Shown piece after piece: positions 1 to 6,917 of a stretch of DNA of 33,730 bases. A model generated the notes under the pieces. It saw only the letters and a list, made by a program, of their open reading frames with translations. It was not told where the DNA came from and did no database searches. The translations under genes were made by a program, and so were the position numbers. Each line of letters starts with the position of its first letter. Position 1 is the stretch's first letter. This stretch comes from DATGMB01 sp035293845 (GTDB taxonomy: Bacteria; Acidobacteriota; Terriglobia; Bryobacterales; Bryobacteraceae): contig DATGMB010000156.1 in the NCBI GenBank assembly GCA_035293845.1, forward strand, positions 1 to 33,730, in the 5' to 3' direction.

Positions 1-49
1 GAAGAGAACTTCGACCGATTCAATTACGCAAATTCACAAGGAGAAGGAA

Positions 50-2044
50 ATGGTTAGTTTTCGCAAAAGTCTTCTTGCGTTGACTGGCTTGGCCCTGTTT
101 ACGGGTCTGGCCAGCGCGCAGTCGACCGGCCCGGTGCTGCAGTGCGTCGCGGTGGCGTCCGGGACGCCGCTGTTGCGCGCCGAAAGCATCACCGATCTGA
201 TCGGCGATATCACATTGAGCTGCACGGGCGGCACTCCGACCCCGATTGGCTCCGCAGTCCCGACCGCGAACATCACGGTTGCGCTGCAGACCAATTTGAC
301 CAGCCGGATTCTCTCGAACGGCGGTTCGGAAGCTTTGCTGCTGATGAATGAGGCGGGCACCACGGCCTCTGGCGTGGGCCAGAATGTTTGCACGAACACT
401 GGCAACAACGCCTACAATTTCGGTGCTACGGCTGGCGGTTGCGGCCCGGCGTTCAGCTCGACCTTCACGAACGCCGGCGTCACAGTGCCGGTGGCCTGCG
501 CAACCAACGCCAATCCCTGCCCGGCTGGCAGCGTCATCAACACGTTCCAAGCCGTCTCGACGGCAACCAATCAGGTGACGTTCCTGGGCGTGCCGGTGCT
601 GGCTCCGGTCTCGGCCGGCACGGCAACGATTTACCGCATCACCAACATCCGTGCCAATGCGAGCGCGCTCAGCACGGGTGCGTTCCCGGGCACCACGCCA
701 GTTCTGGCTTCGGTGTCGGTCAGCGGCAGCACGGCTCTGCCCATTTCGAACCCGGTGCAGACCACAGGCTTCGTGCAGAGCGGCCTCTCGACTCAGCTTC
801 GCACTGCGAGCAACGGAACCCCTGGTACGATCTCCAGTCTGACCTTCCTGCAGTGCCAGTCCGTACCGGGTTCCGGCACCAGCCCGGTAGCCGGCACGAC
901 GTTACGCTACACGGAGGGTTTCGCAAGCGCGTTTAAGACCCGCGTGGCTGCGACCGGAACGACGACCGGCTTCACGGTTCCGCCTGTTCCGAACCAGAAC
1001 GTACCGGCGACGATCTACAATTCTGAGTCCGGACTTCTGGTGAATGTTGGTAGCGGCGGCGCCGGACCTACGGCTGGCCTGGCCGACTTCGGCACTCGTC
1101 TGCGCGCGGTGTTCAACAACATTCCGGCCGGCGTGAACATCTTCGTCACGACGACGAACTACAATACGGCATTGGGTGGCAATACCAACACCTTCACCAA
1201 TAACACTTCTGCTCCGGGCAACATCCCGGTCGGCCCCGGCAGCACCAGCAGCATTGCTGTCCTGGTCGCGAGTGAAACGGCTCCCGACTTCGGCAACAGC
1301 GTCCCTGTGGTGAACTTCACCAACACGGCCAACGGTGGCGCCATCACGCTGGCTCCGGTGACTCCGCTGGGCAACGGCAGCTTCGAGGCGGTTTGGGAAG
1401 TTGTTTCCAGCAACCCGAACGTCGTCGAAAACTTCGATTTCGGCGTCTTCTACCAGTTCACCTCGAACACCGCGGCGACTGGCGGAGGCACGCCGGCGAT
1501 CGGAACCGGCACGGTCACGATGAGCTTCGCTCCGGTGAGCACGTCAATGGGTCCGTCCGGTTCGGCGCCGATTCCGCGCTTCGCTGCGACGGGTAATCCG
1601 AGCAATATCGTGACTATCTCGATCTGTCAGACGGCCCTGCTCTTCCCGTTCGTCACCAATGAGAACGGCTTTGAGACGGGCATCTCGATCGCGAACACGA
1701 CCAGCGATCCGTTCGGCACTGCGGCTCAGTCCGGAACTTGCACCCTGACGTTCTACGGCGATAACGCGGTTGGGCCGACCAGCCCTGTCGCGCCGTGCAC
1801 CACGGCAGGCGCTTGCGTCGGACCCGTCGCCAGCGGCAAGGTCTTCGCCAACACCCTGAGCAGCATCCTCGGCGGCTCGGCCTTCCAGGGCTACATGTTC
1901 GCCGTCTGTAACTTCCAGGAAGCTCACGGCTTCGCGTTCATCAGCGACGCTCACGCGACCAACCTCGCGATGGGCTACCTCGCGCTGGTGGTCGGGACCC
2001 CGAGTACGCCGCGCGGTCCTGGCGGCGAAGCTCTGGAAAACTAA
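50..2044 (+). CDS. Secreted protein of unknown function, Solibacter-type, 664 aa
   Basis: The protein opens with a clear Sec signal peptide: Lys/Arg near the N-terminus, a hydrophobic stretch over about residues 8-20, then a cleavage-like site ASA-Q near residue 24. The mature part is rich in Thr, Ser, Asn, Gly and Val, has scattered Cys residues that could form disulphides, and shows no transmembrane segment, so it should be exported as a beta-rich extracellular or envelope protein. The last 130 residues or so include a Cys/aromatic-rich section (FPFVTNENGFETGISIANT) resembling tails I associate with Acidobacterial secreted proteins. The ATG at 50 follows AAGGAG at 39-44 with good spacing. 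A strong terminator follows directly, so it ends its own transcript. I do not recognise an enzymatic motif and assign no function. It is a real gene by signal peptide, SD, terminator and long open frame. Confidence 0.85.
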   Translation: MVSFRKSLLALTGLALFTGLASAQSTGPVLQCVAVASGTPLLRAESITDLIGDITLSCTGGTPTPIGSAVPTANITVALQTNLTSRILSNGGSEALLLMNEAGTTASGVGQNVCTNTGNNAYNFGATAGGCGPAFSSTFTNAGVTVPVACATNANPCPAGSVINTFQAVSTATNQVTFLGVPVLAPVSAGTATIYRITNIRANASALSTGAFPGTTPVLASVSVSGSTALPISNPVQTTGFVQSGLSTQLRTASNGTPGTISSLTFLQCQSVPGSGTSPVAGTTLRYTEGFASAFKTRVAATGTTTGFTVPPVPNQNVPATIYNSESGLLVNVGSGGAGPTAGLADFGTRLRAVFNNIPAGVNIFVTTTNYNTALGGNTNTFTNNTSAPGNIPVGPGSTSSIAVLVASETAPDFGNSVPVVNFTNTANGGAITLAPVTPLGNGSFEAVWEVVSSNPNVVENFDFGVFYQFTSNTAATGGGTPAIGTGTVTMSFAPVSTSMGPSGSAPIPRFAATGNPSNIVTISICQTALLFPFVTNENGFETGISIANTTSDPFGTAAQSGTCTLTFYGDNAVGPTSPVAPCTTAGACVGPVASGKVFANTLSSILGGSAFQGYMFAVCNFQEAHGFAFISDAHATNLAMGYLALVVGTPSTPRGPGGEALEN

Positions 2045-2061
2045 CCCTGTATTGGTTTCGC

Positions 2062-2098
2062 AAAGAGAGGGAGGCTTCGGCCTCCCTCTTTTTTTTTT
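2062..2098 (+). terminator. Strong intrinsic terminator
   Basis: An 11-bp or longer perfect stem (left arm from about 2065 to 2075, right arm 2080-2090) closes on a C(UUCG)G tetraloop at 2076-2079. It is followed by ten T in a row at 2089-2098. It lies 20 nt after the stop of the first secreted gene and before the promoter of the next, so it separates the two units. Confidence 0.95.
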
Positions 2099-2143
2099 GA
2101 TTTTCGTTTTCGCGTCAGCCGGCAACGGCTTTGCGCATTTTAG

Positions 2144-2152
2144 TGATACACT
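2144..2152 (+). promoter_or_regulatory. Candidate extended -10 promoter for the Ig-repeat protein gene
   Basis: TG-A-TACACT at 2144-2152 fits an extended -10 element (TGn before the hexamer, two mismatches from TATAAT). No good -35 lies 16-18 bp upstream, as is common for extended -10 promoters. A start near 2159 would give a leader of about 58 nt carrying GAGGAGGT at 2201-2208, eight bases before the TTG start at 2217. Confidence 0.45.
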
Positions 2153-2216
2153 AAGGTTCCCCGCGTCCTAAAGCCAGTCCCTTGTGTTTACTCGTTGTTA
2201 GAGGAGGTAAATCATC

Positions 2217-4412
2217 TTGAAAAAATTGCAATCCCTATCCCTCGCGGTCTTCGGGGCAGCGTTCCTGGCGGCCGGCGTAGCCAGCGCACAGACGCCGGCA
2301 AATGCGATCGCATGGAACGGCAACGGCACGCTCCTGTGCGGGACGTGTATTGGCGCCGTGCAGTTGACCGTATTGGTGACCGACGCGAATGGCAACCCGG
2401 TCCCGAACACCACGGTGAACTGGTCGATTCCCAGCGGGACCTTCGGGTCGCAGGTGCTGGCGCAGACGACGCAGACGGACGCCACCGGAATGTCGCAGAA
2501 CACCTTTCTGGCCGGCACGGCGTTCGGTCTGCCAAATCTTCAGTCCTTCGCACAGACGACGATTACCGCCACAGCAGGCAGCGCCAGCACGAATTTTACG
2601 GTGACACAGGCGATTCCGGATCAGACCGGACAAAACGTGTCGTCGGTTCAGGTGTACAGCGGGGCGTCTGTCCCCAGTCTGCAGCCGGCCCAGGCGATTT
2701 CGGTGGGAAATACCCTGCAGGGGCAGGCCGGTTCGACGGCCACCCTGCCGATCAAAATTCTGGTGCTGGGACTCAACGCGTCGCCCGTGCCCAACGTCGC
2801 AGTGAATCTTTTTAATTTGCAAACCGCTTCCACCGGTCCGGTCGTGCAGTGCGGCGGGCCCAACGCGATCAACGGCACGGTGTTGACGGACCAGACGGGC
2901 GTGGCAACCTGCTATCCGACATTCGGCGGGACGCCCGGGTCGGGTCAGTTCGATGTCTTGGTGGGCGCTGCGGAATCCAACGATCCGACTACGATGCCGC
3001 AATTTTTCGCGAGCTTCCCGGTCTCAGGCAGCCTGGGCCTGATCGTGACGCCCGGTGCGCCGGGCAGCTTCAAGCTGGTGACCGCCAACAATCCTTCGGT
3101 TCATGCGGGGCAGAGCACCCAGGTCCAGGTGCAGGTGCTTTCGAGCGCCGGCACGGGTCTGGCGGGGCAGACCGTGAACTGGTCGGTGGCTCCGGCAGGC
3201 TCGGCCAGTCTGGCCAATACGAGCTCGACCACCGATACCAACGGCAATACCACGAACACCGTGACCCTGGCCTCCAGCGCGAACGGCACGATTACGGTTA
3301 CCGCCAAGCTGGCCAACTCCACCCTCGCGCCGGTGACGTTTACTGTTACCGCGATCCCGAACATCACGATCACAGGCATCAGCGCGGTTTCCGGTAGCGG
3401 CCAGATGGCGATCGTCAACGCGGCCTTCACCAACCCGCTGGTAGTGCAGGTCTCGGCCTCGAACGGCACGGCGGCGAACGTGCCGGTGCAGTTCAGCGTG
3501 AGCGGGCCGGCGACGCTTTCGGCCACTACAGTGAACACCAACAGCAGCGGCGTGGCGCAGGTGAACGTCACCGCGGGTTCGACGCCGGGCAATGTGACCG
3601 TGACCGCTTCGGTCGCGGGTGTCAGCACTCCGGCGAGCTTCAGCCTGACGGTCATTCCGCCGGGACCGTCGCTGACGGTGTCCGGATTCCTGAACGGCGC
3701 CGATCTGCAGCAGGGCAGCATTTCGCCGTGCAGCTTGGCGACGATCGTGGCGTCCGGCATTTCTCCAGGCATCCAGAACATGCTGATCGGCAGCCCGATC
3801 GGGCCGCTGCCGACCTCGCTCGGCGGCACGCAGGTCACGTTCAACAACATCGCGGCGCCGATCTCGAGCATCGGAGCCAGCCCGGCCGGTCCGCAATCGG
3901 TCACGGTCCAGGTTCCCTGCGAACTCCAGGCTGCGGCCAGCGTGCCGGTCGCGGTGAGCGTCAGCGGCGGGTCGGCTTCGATCAACGTTCCGGTGAAGCA
4001 GGCCAGCCCCGGCGTGTTCGAGAATCTGCTTCCGAATAACACCTTCCAGGCCGTCATCGTGCGGCCGGATGGATCGTTCGTAACGGCGCAGAATCCGGCA
4101 CGGCGCGGTGAGACCGTCGTGGCGTTCGCCACCGGGCTCGGGCCGAGCATCCCCGCGGTTCCCACGGGCGAGCTGCCTCCTCCGGGAATTTCGGCCATGC
4201 CGCAGTATCAGGTTGTGGTCGGGATGCAGGGAGGCGGTGCGCAGTTGATCAGCGCGCAGCTTTCGCCGGACCGCGTGGGCGTGTGGATGGTGACGTTTGT
4301 GATTCCGCAGAACATCACGCCCGGGCCTAACGTGACGTTCTCGATCGGCGTGATCCCGCCGGGCGCCTCGGCGCAGATTCCGAGCGGCACCAGCACCATT
4401 CCGGTGCAGTAA
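2217..4412 (+). CDS. Secreted Ig-like repeat protein with Solibacter C-terminal domain (TIGR03437-type), 731 aa
   Basis: A signal peptide (residues 1 to about 24, ending ASA-Q) is followed by several bacterial Ig-like (Big_1/invasin-type) modules at about residues 38-131, 175-275, 291-380 and 406-481. They share the pattern 'V.D.NGNPVPNTTVNWS' and end with 'ITVTA' type strands. From about residue 482 comes a C-terminal domain matching my memory of TIGR03437: 'GADLQQGSISPCSLATI', 'VTVQVPCEL', 'SPGVFE', 'NPARRGETVVAFATGLG'. Such proteins are exported and probably act in surface adhesion or matrix, but the C-terminal domain has no established role. The start is TTG: GAGGAGGT at 2201-2208 sits eight bases ahead and the signal peptide begins right there. 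This domain is the best taxonomic marker in the window. No intrinsic terminator with a T-run follows it. Confidence 0.88.
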   Translation: MKKLQSLSLAVFGAAFLAAGVASAQTPANAIAWNGNGTLLCGTCIGAVQLTVLVTDANGNPVPNTTVNWSIPSGTFGSQVLAQTTQTDATGMSQNTFLAGTAFGLPNLQSFAQTTITATAGSASTNFTVTQAIPDQTGQNVSSVQVYSGASVPSLQPAQAISVGNTLQGQAGSTATLPIKILVLGLNASPVPNVAVNLFNLQTASTGPVVQCGGPNAINGTVLTDQTGVATCYPTFGGTPGSGQFDVLVGAAESNDPTTMPQFFASFPVSGSLGLIVTPGAPGSFKLVTANNPSVHAGQSTQVQVQVLSSAGTGLAGQTVNWSVAPAGSASLANTSSTTDTNGNTTNTVTLASSANGTITVTAKLANSTLAPVTFTVTAIPNITITGISAVSGSGQMAIVNAAFTNPLVVQVSASNGTAANVPVQFSVSGPATLSATTVNTNSSGVAQVNVTAGSTPGNVTVTASVAGVSTPASFSLTVIPPGPSLTVSGFLNGADLQQGSISPCSLATIVASGISPGIQNMLIGSPIGPLPTSLGGTQVTFNNIAAPISSIGASPAGPQSVTVQVPCELQAAASVPVAVSVSGGSASINVPVKQASPGVFENLLPNNTFQAVIVRPDGSFVTAQNPARRGETVVAFATGLGPSIPAVPTGELPPPGISAMPQYQVVVGMQGGGAQLISAQLSPDRVGVWMVTFVIPQNITPGPNVTFSIGVIPPGASAQIPSGTSTIPVQ

Positions 4413-4422
4413 AGCAGGGGTC

Positions 4423-4520
4423 GGGGATCAGGGATCAGGGGTCGGGGGACTGGAGCTGACGGCTTCAGTTCACTGAGACCGATCCCTGATCCAGTTCACT
4501 GAGACCGATCCCTGATCCCC
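4423..4520. repeat. Long-range inverted repeat, 14-bp perfect arms
   Basis: GGGGATCAGGGATC at 4423-4436 is exactly complementary to GATCCCTGATCCCC at 4507-4520. Wobble or Watson-Crick pairs extend it a few bases outward. A shorter copy of the right arm lies at 4481-4492. There is no T-run after it. It follows the Ig-repeat protein gene and could weakly end transcription or stabilise the 3' end, or be a dispersed repeat. Confidence 0.75.
4466..4517. repeat. Perfect 26-bp tandem duplication
   Basis: The 26-bp unit at 4466-4491, beginning CAGTTCACTGAGACC, is repeated without change at 4492-4517. Each copy carries one right arm of the inverted repeat around it. The exact identity suggests a recent slippage or duplication event. 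Confidence 0.95.
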
Positions 4521-4692
4521 GGTCCTGACCCTTGAACTTCCCTTCCAGCCCCCCAAGTCGTCAGACTTTCCCTTTTTATTCGCTATTCCCCCTACATCTT
4601 GTATGTCGGCGGATTCCTGCAAATCCTGTAGGGTCGAGGTAACTCTACGGCCTTCAGCAAGATCCTGCATTTTTCTCTTGCCAAATATGAAG

Positions 4693-4739
4693 TGGGTATG
4701 CCACTATTGGTTGTGGCCGAATATGGAATGAAATTGGCC
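4693..4739 (+). promoter_or_regulatory. Candidate MraZ operator (TGG-repeat array) upstream of mraZ
   Basis: TGGnn units start at 4693 (TGGGT), 4708, 4714 (TGGCC), 4724 (TGGAA) and 4735 (TGGCC). The last three are 10 and 11 bp apart, about one helical turn each. Known MraZ boxes are direct TGGGN repeats spaced about 10 bp in front of mraZ. The site is 17-63 bp ahead of the proposed start, as expected for autoregulation. The units are degenerate, so this is an inference. Confidence 0.4.
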
Positions 4740-4755
4740 CAAAACAGGATTGAAA

Positions 4756-5244
4756 GTGGAGGAAGTAGAAGGTCAACTGCCGATCGGTGAGCCTCCGCGG
4801 GGGATGTACCCCAGCCGGCTGGACGATAAGGGCCGCATGAAAATGCCGGCGGCCTTCCAGCAGTGGATCTCTGCTTTGCCGGAAAAGCGTTTATTTGTGA
4901 CCAGCCGCGACCGCCGCATAGCGCAAATATATCCGATCGCGGTTTGGCGGCAAAACGAAAAGTTCTTCCGGGAGAACCGCGCCAACATCGCGGCGGTAAA
5001 GAAGATCGCGTTCAACACGGCGGATCTCGGCGCGGAAGCGGAAATGGATTCGCAGGGGCGGATCACGTTTCACCCGGAGCTGCGGCGGGAATTGGGTTTG
5101 GAGGATCAGACGCTTCGGCTTCAGGCCGCCCCCAGCGGGCGGGTCGACGTGCTCAGCGAGCGGATGTACGAGGAGCAGAAGCGGCTGGCGATGTCGATCA
5201 CCGAAGAGGAGCTCAACGGCGTGGAGGCGGACGGCCTGGTGTGA
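4756..5244 (+). CDS. mraZ: Transcriptional regulator MraZ
   Basis: MraZ is a DNA-binding regulator of the dcw cluster with two AbrB/SpoVT-like half domains, each marked by a DxxxR motif. Both are visible: DDKGR in 'SRLDDKGRMKMPAAFQQW' and DSQGR in 'AEMDSQGRITFHPELRREL'. At about 162 aa it is slightly longer than the usual 140-150 because of an extra N-terminal stretch before 'RGMYPSRLDDKGR'. The start is uncertain. GTG at 4756 has AGGA at 4746-4749 with six-base spacing; TTG at 4750 is in frame but too close to that AGGA; ATG at 4804 would give the most family-like N-terminus but only GGGGG directly abutting. It is the first gene of the cluster and lies three bases before rsmH, so the two are surely cotranscribed. 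Confidence 0.9.
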   Translation: MEEVEGQLPIGEPPRGMYPSRLDDKGRMKMPAAFQQWISALPEKRLFVTSRDRRIAQIYPIAVWRQNEKFFRENRANIAAVKKIAFNTADLGAEAEMDSQGRITFHPELRRELGLEDQTLRLQAAPSGRVDVLSERMYEEQKRLAMSITEEELNGVEADGLV

Positions 5245-5247
5245 GGT

Positions 5248-6108
5248 ATGCACTTTCCGGTCATGTCGCGCGAGGCGCTGGAGCTGCTGGCGGTCCGGCC
5301 GGAGGGTGTTTATCTGGATGCGACGGCGGGCCTGGGCGGGCACACCGGGATGATCGCCGAGCGGCTGACCACGGGATTCGTGATCGCCAACGACCGCGAC
5401 CCGGAGTCGCTCGATATGGCGCGGCGGAATACGGCCGCGTGGCAGGACAGGATTCGGTATCATCGCGGCCGCTTCGCCGAGCTGGCGGAGACGGTTGCGG
5501 CGGAGGGCGCTGGCAAGCTGAACGGGCTGCTGGCGGACCTGGGAGTGAGCCGGTATCAGCTCACCACCGCGGAACGGGGTTTTTCGTTCACGGCGGATGG
5601 GCCGCTCGATATGCGCATGGATCAAACCACGGGCACGACGGCGGCCGATCTCGTCAACTACTCAGACGAAAAAACACTCGCCGATCTGATTTATCGGCTC
5701 GGCGAAGAGAGGAGGTCGCGGAGCGTAGCCAGAGCAATCGTCCGGGCACGTCCCATACGGAGCACACGGCATCTGGCCGATGTCGTGTTGCGGGCCGTGC
5801 CCCGGACGGGACACCTGCACCCCGCCACCAAGACCTTCATGGCGCTGAGAATCGCGGTGAACGAGGAGCCGGAAGAGTTGGATGCCCTGCTGCGGCTGGC
5901 GCCGGATCTGCTGGCGCCGGGCGGGCGGCTGGTGATCATCAGTTTTATGTCGAGCGAGGACCGCAAGGTCAAGGAGCGGTTCCGGGAGTTGGGGCGCGAG
6001 GAACGGGCCACGGTGCTGACGAAGCGCCCGCTCGAGCCTGGCGAAGAGGAAGTGAGGCAGAATCCGCCCTCCCGCAGCGCCAAGCTGCGCGCTTTGGAAA
6101 TGATGTAG
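5248..6108 (+). CDS. rsmH: 16S rRNA (cytosine1402-N4)-methyltransferase RsmH (MraW)
   Basis: RsmH methylates N4 of C1402 in the 16S rRNA decoding centre using S-adenosylmethionine. Family features: start 'HFPVMSREALELL', SAM site 'YLDATAGLGGHT', 'ANDRDPES', 'LADLGVSRYQL', 'DGPLDMRMD', 'HPATKTFMALRIAVNEE', and a C-terminus ending in SAKLRALE. Its 286 aa is slightly short for the family (around 300). One odd point: the usual 'ISFHSLEDR' motif reads 'ISFMSSEDR' here, so the conserved His-Ser-Leu is Met-Ser-Ser. The start ATG at 5248 is three bases after the mraZ stop, with GAGGT abutting it. A 242-bp gap with little apparent coding potential separates it from ftsL. Confidence 0.95.
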   Translation: MHFPVMSREALELLAVRPEGVYLDATAGLGGHTGMIAERLTTGFVIANDRDPESLDMARRNTAAWQDRIRYHRGRFAELAETVAAEGAGKLNGLLADLGVSRYQLTTAERGFSFTADGPLDMRMDQTTGTTAADLVNYSDEKTLADLIYRLGEERRSRSVARAIVRARPIRSTRHLADVVLRAVPRTGHLHPATKTFMALRIAVNEEPEELDALLRLAPDLLAPGGRLVIISFMSSEDRKVKERFRELGREERATVLTKRPLEPGEEEVRQNPPSRSAKLRALEMM

Positions 6109-6241
6109 CAGCGGTGCGCTGCGCCTGGCGAGACGGTGGGCCGGCGCGCGGTTTGAAGCGGTAGTGGCAGCGGCGAGCTGTGGGGGTTGGAGGGCGGTAG
6201 CGCGGGATCAACGGCTGCGATACCGCAGGCGATGGAATAGT

Positions 6242-6259
6242 GGCCGGGCATGCCCGGCC
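6242..6259. repeat. 18-bp perfect palindrome in the rsmH-ftsL gap
   Basis: GGCCGGGCATGCCCGGCC reads the same on both strands. It lies in the otherwise featureless 6109-6350 gap, in which I see no gene. There is no T-run, so it is not a standard terminator. It resembles the GGCCGGAC/GTCCGGCC palindrome before mraY and may belong to the same kind of dispersed element. Confidence 0.85.
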
Positions 6260-6350
6260 CGGGTCCGTGGCGCGGAGGCGGACGGATCAGCGGTGCAGCA
6301 GTGGGCCGGCCGCGGCCGACCCATTCAGGGTGTGAGGTGAGCGAGGCTTT

Positions 6351-6821
6351 ATGGCGACTCTAGCGAGAGTATTCGACCGGCGCGAGATCGCGGAAGCGCC
6401 GCGGGCAGCGGCGCTGCCCGTAACCGACGTGTGCGCGTTGCGCCCGTTGCCGCAGGAAGACGTCTTCCTGTACTGCAAGAAGATCGACAACTCGCGCTTA
6501 GTGCGCGAGCCGGACCCCAAGGCCGGCGGCGTCTGCTGGTCGGCCATCGGCGCGGCGAGCGTCGCGGTGCTGTTGTTGACCGCGGCCGGCGCGATGCACG
6601 TCTCGGCCACGCTCGCCGGCTACAAGCTTGAAGACCTGCGCGCCGAGGAGCGCCGTCTCGTCGACGAGGGCCGCGCGCTCGATCTCCACGAAGCCGAGCT
6701 GCTGAGCCCGGAGCGGCTGGAAAAGCTCGCCAAGGGCCAGAACCTGGTCACGCCGGCGGCGGGGCAGGTGTTCCACCTCGAGCGCCATCCCGATAGCGCC
6801 GTGGCGATGGTCGAGAAATAG
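6351..6821 (+). CDS. ftsL: Cell division protein FtsL (FtsL-like)
   Basis: FtsL is a small bitopic inner-membrane protein that joins FtsB and FtsQ and helps activate FtsW/FtsI at the septum. This 156-aa protein has the expected layout: a cytoplasmic N-terminus of about 60 residues (longer than in E. coli), one transmembrane helix at about 62-82, then a periplasmic, charged, coiled-coil-like segment (about 92-118, 'KLEDLRAEERRLVDEGRAL'). A family-like 'LLSPERLEKLAKGQNLVTP' stretch follows. FtsL sequences diverge strongly, so the call rests on topology plus position between rsmH and ftsI. ATG at 6351 has GAGG-type purine runs at 6334-6338 and 6343-6346. A purine-rich palindromic repeat separates it from ftsI. 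Confidence 0.85.
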   Translation: MATLARVFDRREIAEAPRAAALPVTDVCALRPLPQEDVFLYCKKIDNSRLVREPDPKAGGVCWSAIGAASVAVLLLTAAGAMHVSATLAGYKLEDLRAEERRLVDEGRALDLHEAELLSPERLEKLAKGQNLVTPAAGQVFHLERHPDSAVAMVEK

Positions 6822-6833
6822 GGATTGCGGATT

Positions 6834-6892
6834 GCGGGTTGGGGATTGGGACCCGGGCCCGAAGCTGGCCCGAGTCCGAATCCCGGACCCGC
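6834..6892. repeat. Imperfect inverted repeat between ftsL and ftsI
   Basis: Arms at 6834-6859 and 6867-6892 match at 22 of 26 positions around a 7-nt centre. The flanks (6822-6833 and 6893-6913) continue as GGGATTGCGG-type and CCCTAACCCC-type runs, so the full element probably covers 6822-6913. It fills the ftsL-ftsI gap almost exactly and looks like a dispersed intergenic repeat. Confidence 0.8.
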
Positions 6893-6917
6893 GATCCCTA
6901 ACCCCGAACCCCCGCTT

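Larger units (their letters stand above)
4413..4755. other. 343-bp intergenic region before the dcw cluster
   Basis: No convincing gene was found. It holds an inverted repeat and a 26-bp tandem duplication (4423-4520), a pyrimidine-rich stretch (about 4530-4600), and an AT-richer end (4680-4755) that should contain the mraZ promoter and a candidate MraZ operator. I could not pick out a clear -35/-10 pair. Confidence 0.6.

Noticed and set aside
4466..4517. Tandem repeat as a CRISPR remnant
   Set aside because: The units abut with no spacer and there are only two; no cas genes nearby.
4863..6164. 433-codon plus frame across mraZ and rsmH
   Set aside because: Gly/Arg/Ala-rich off-frame reading over two diagnostic genes.
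6242..6259. Palindrome as an intrinsic terminator of mraZ-rsmH
   Set aside because: No loop bases and no T-run; downstream genes need readthrough.
6825..6917. Longer FtsI start (TTG at 6825)
   Set aside because: The 31 extra residues are translated from the palindromic repeat, are Gly/Pro-rich and precede the real membrane anchor.
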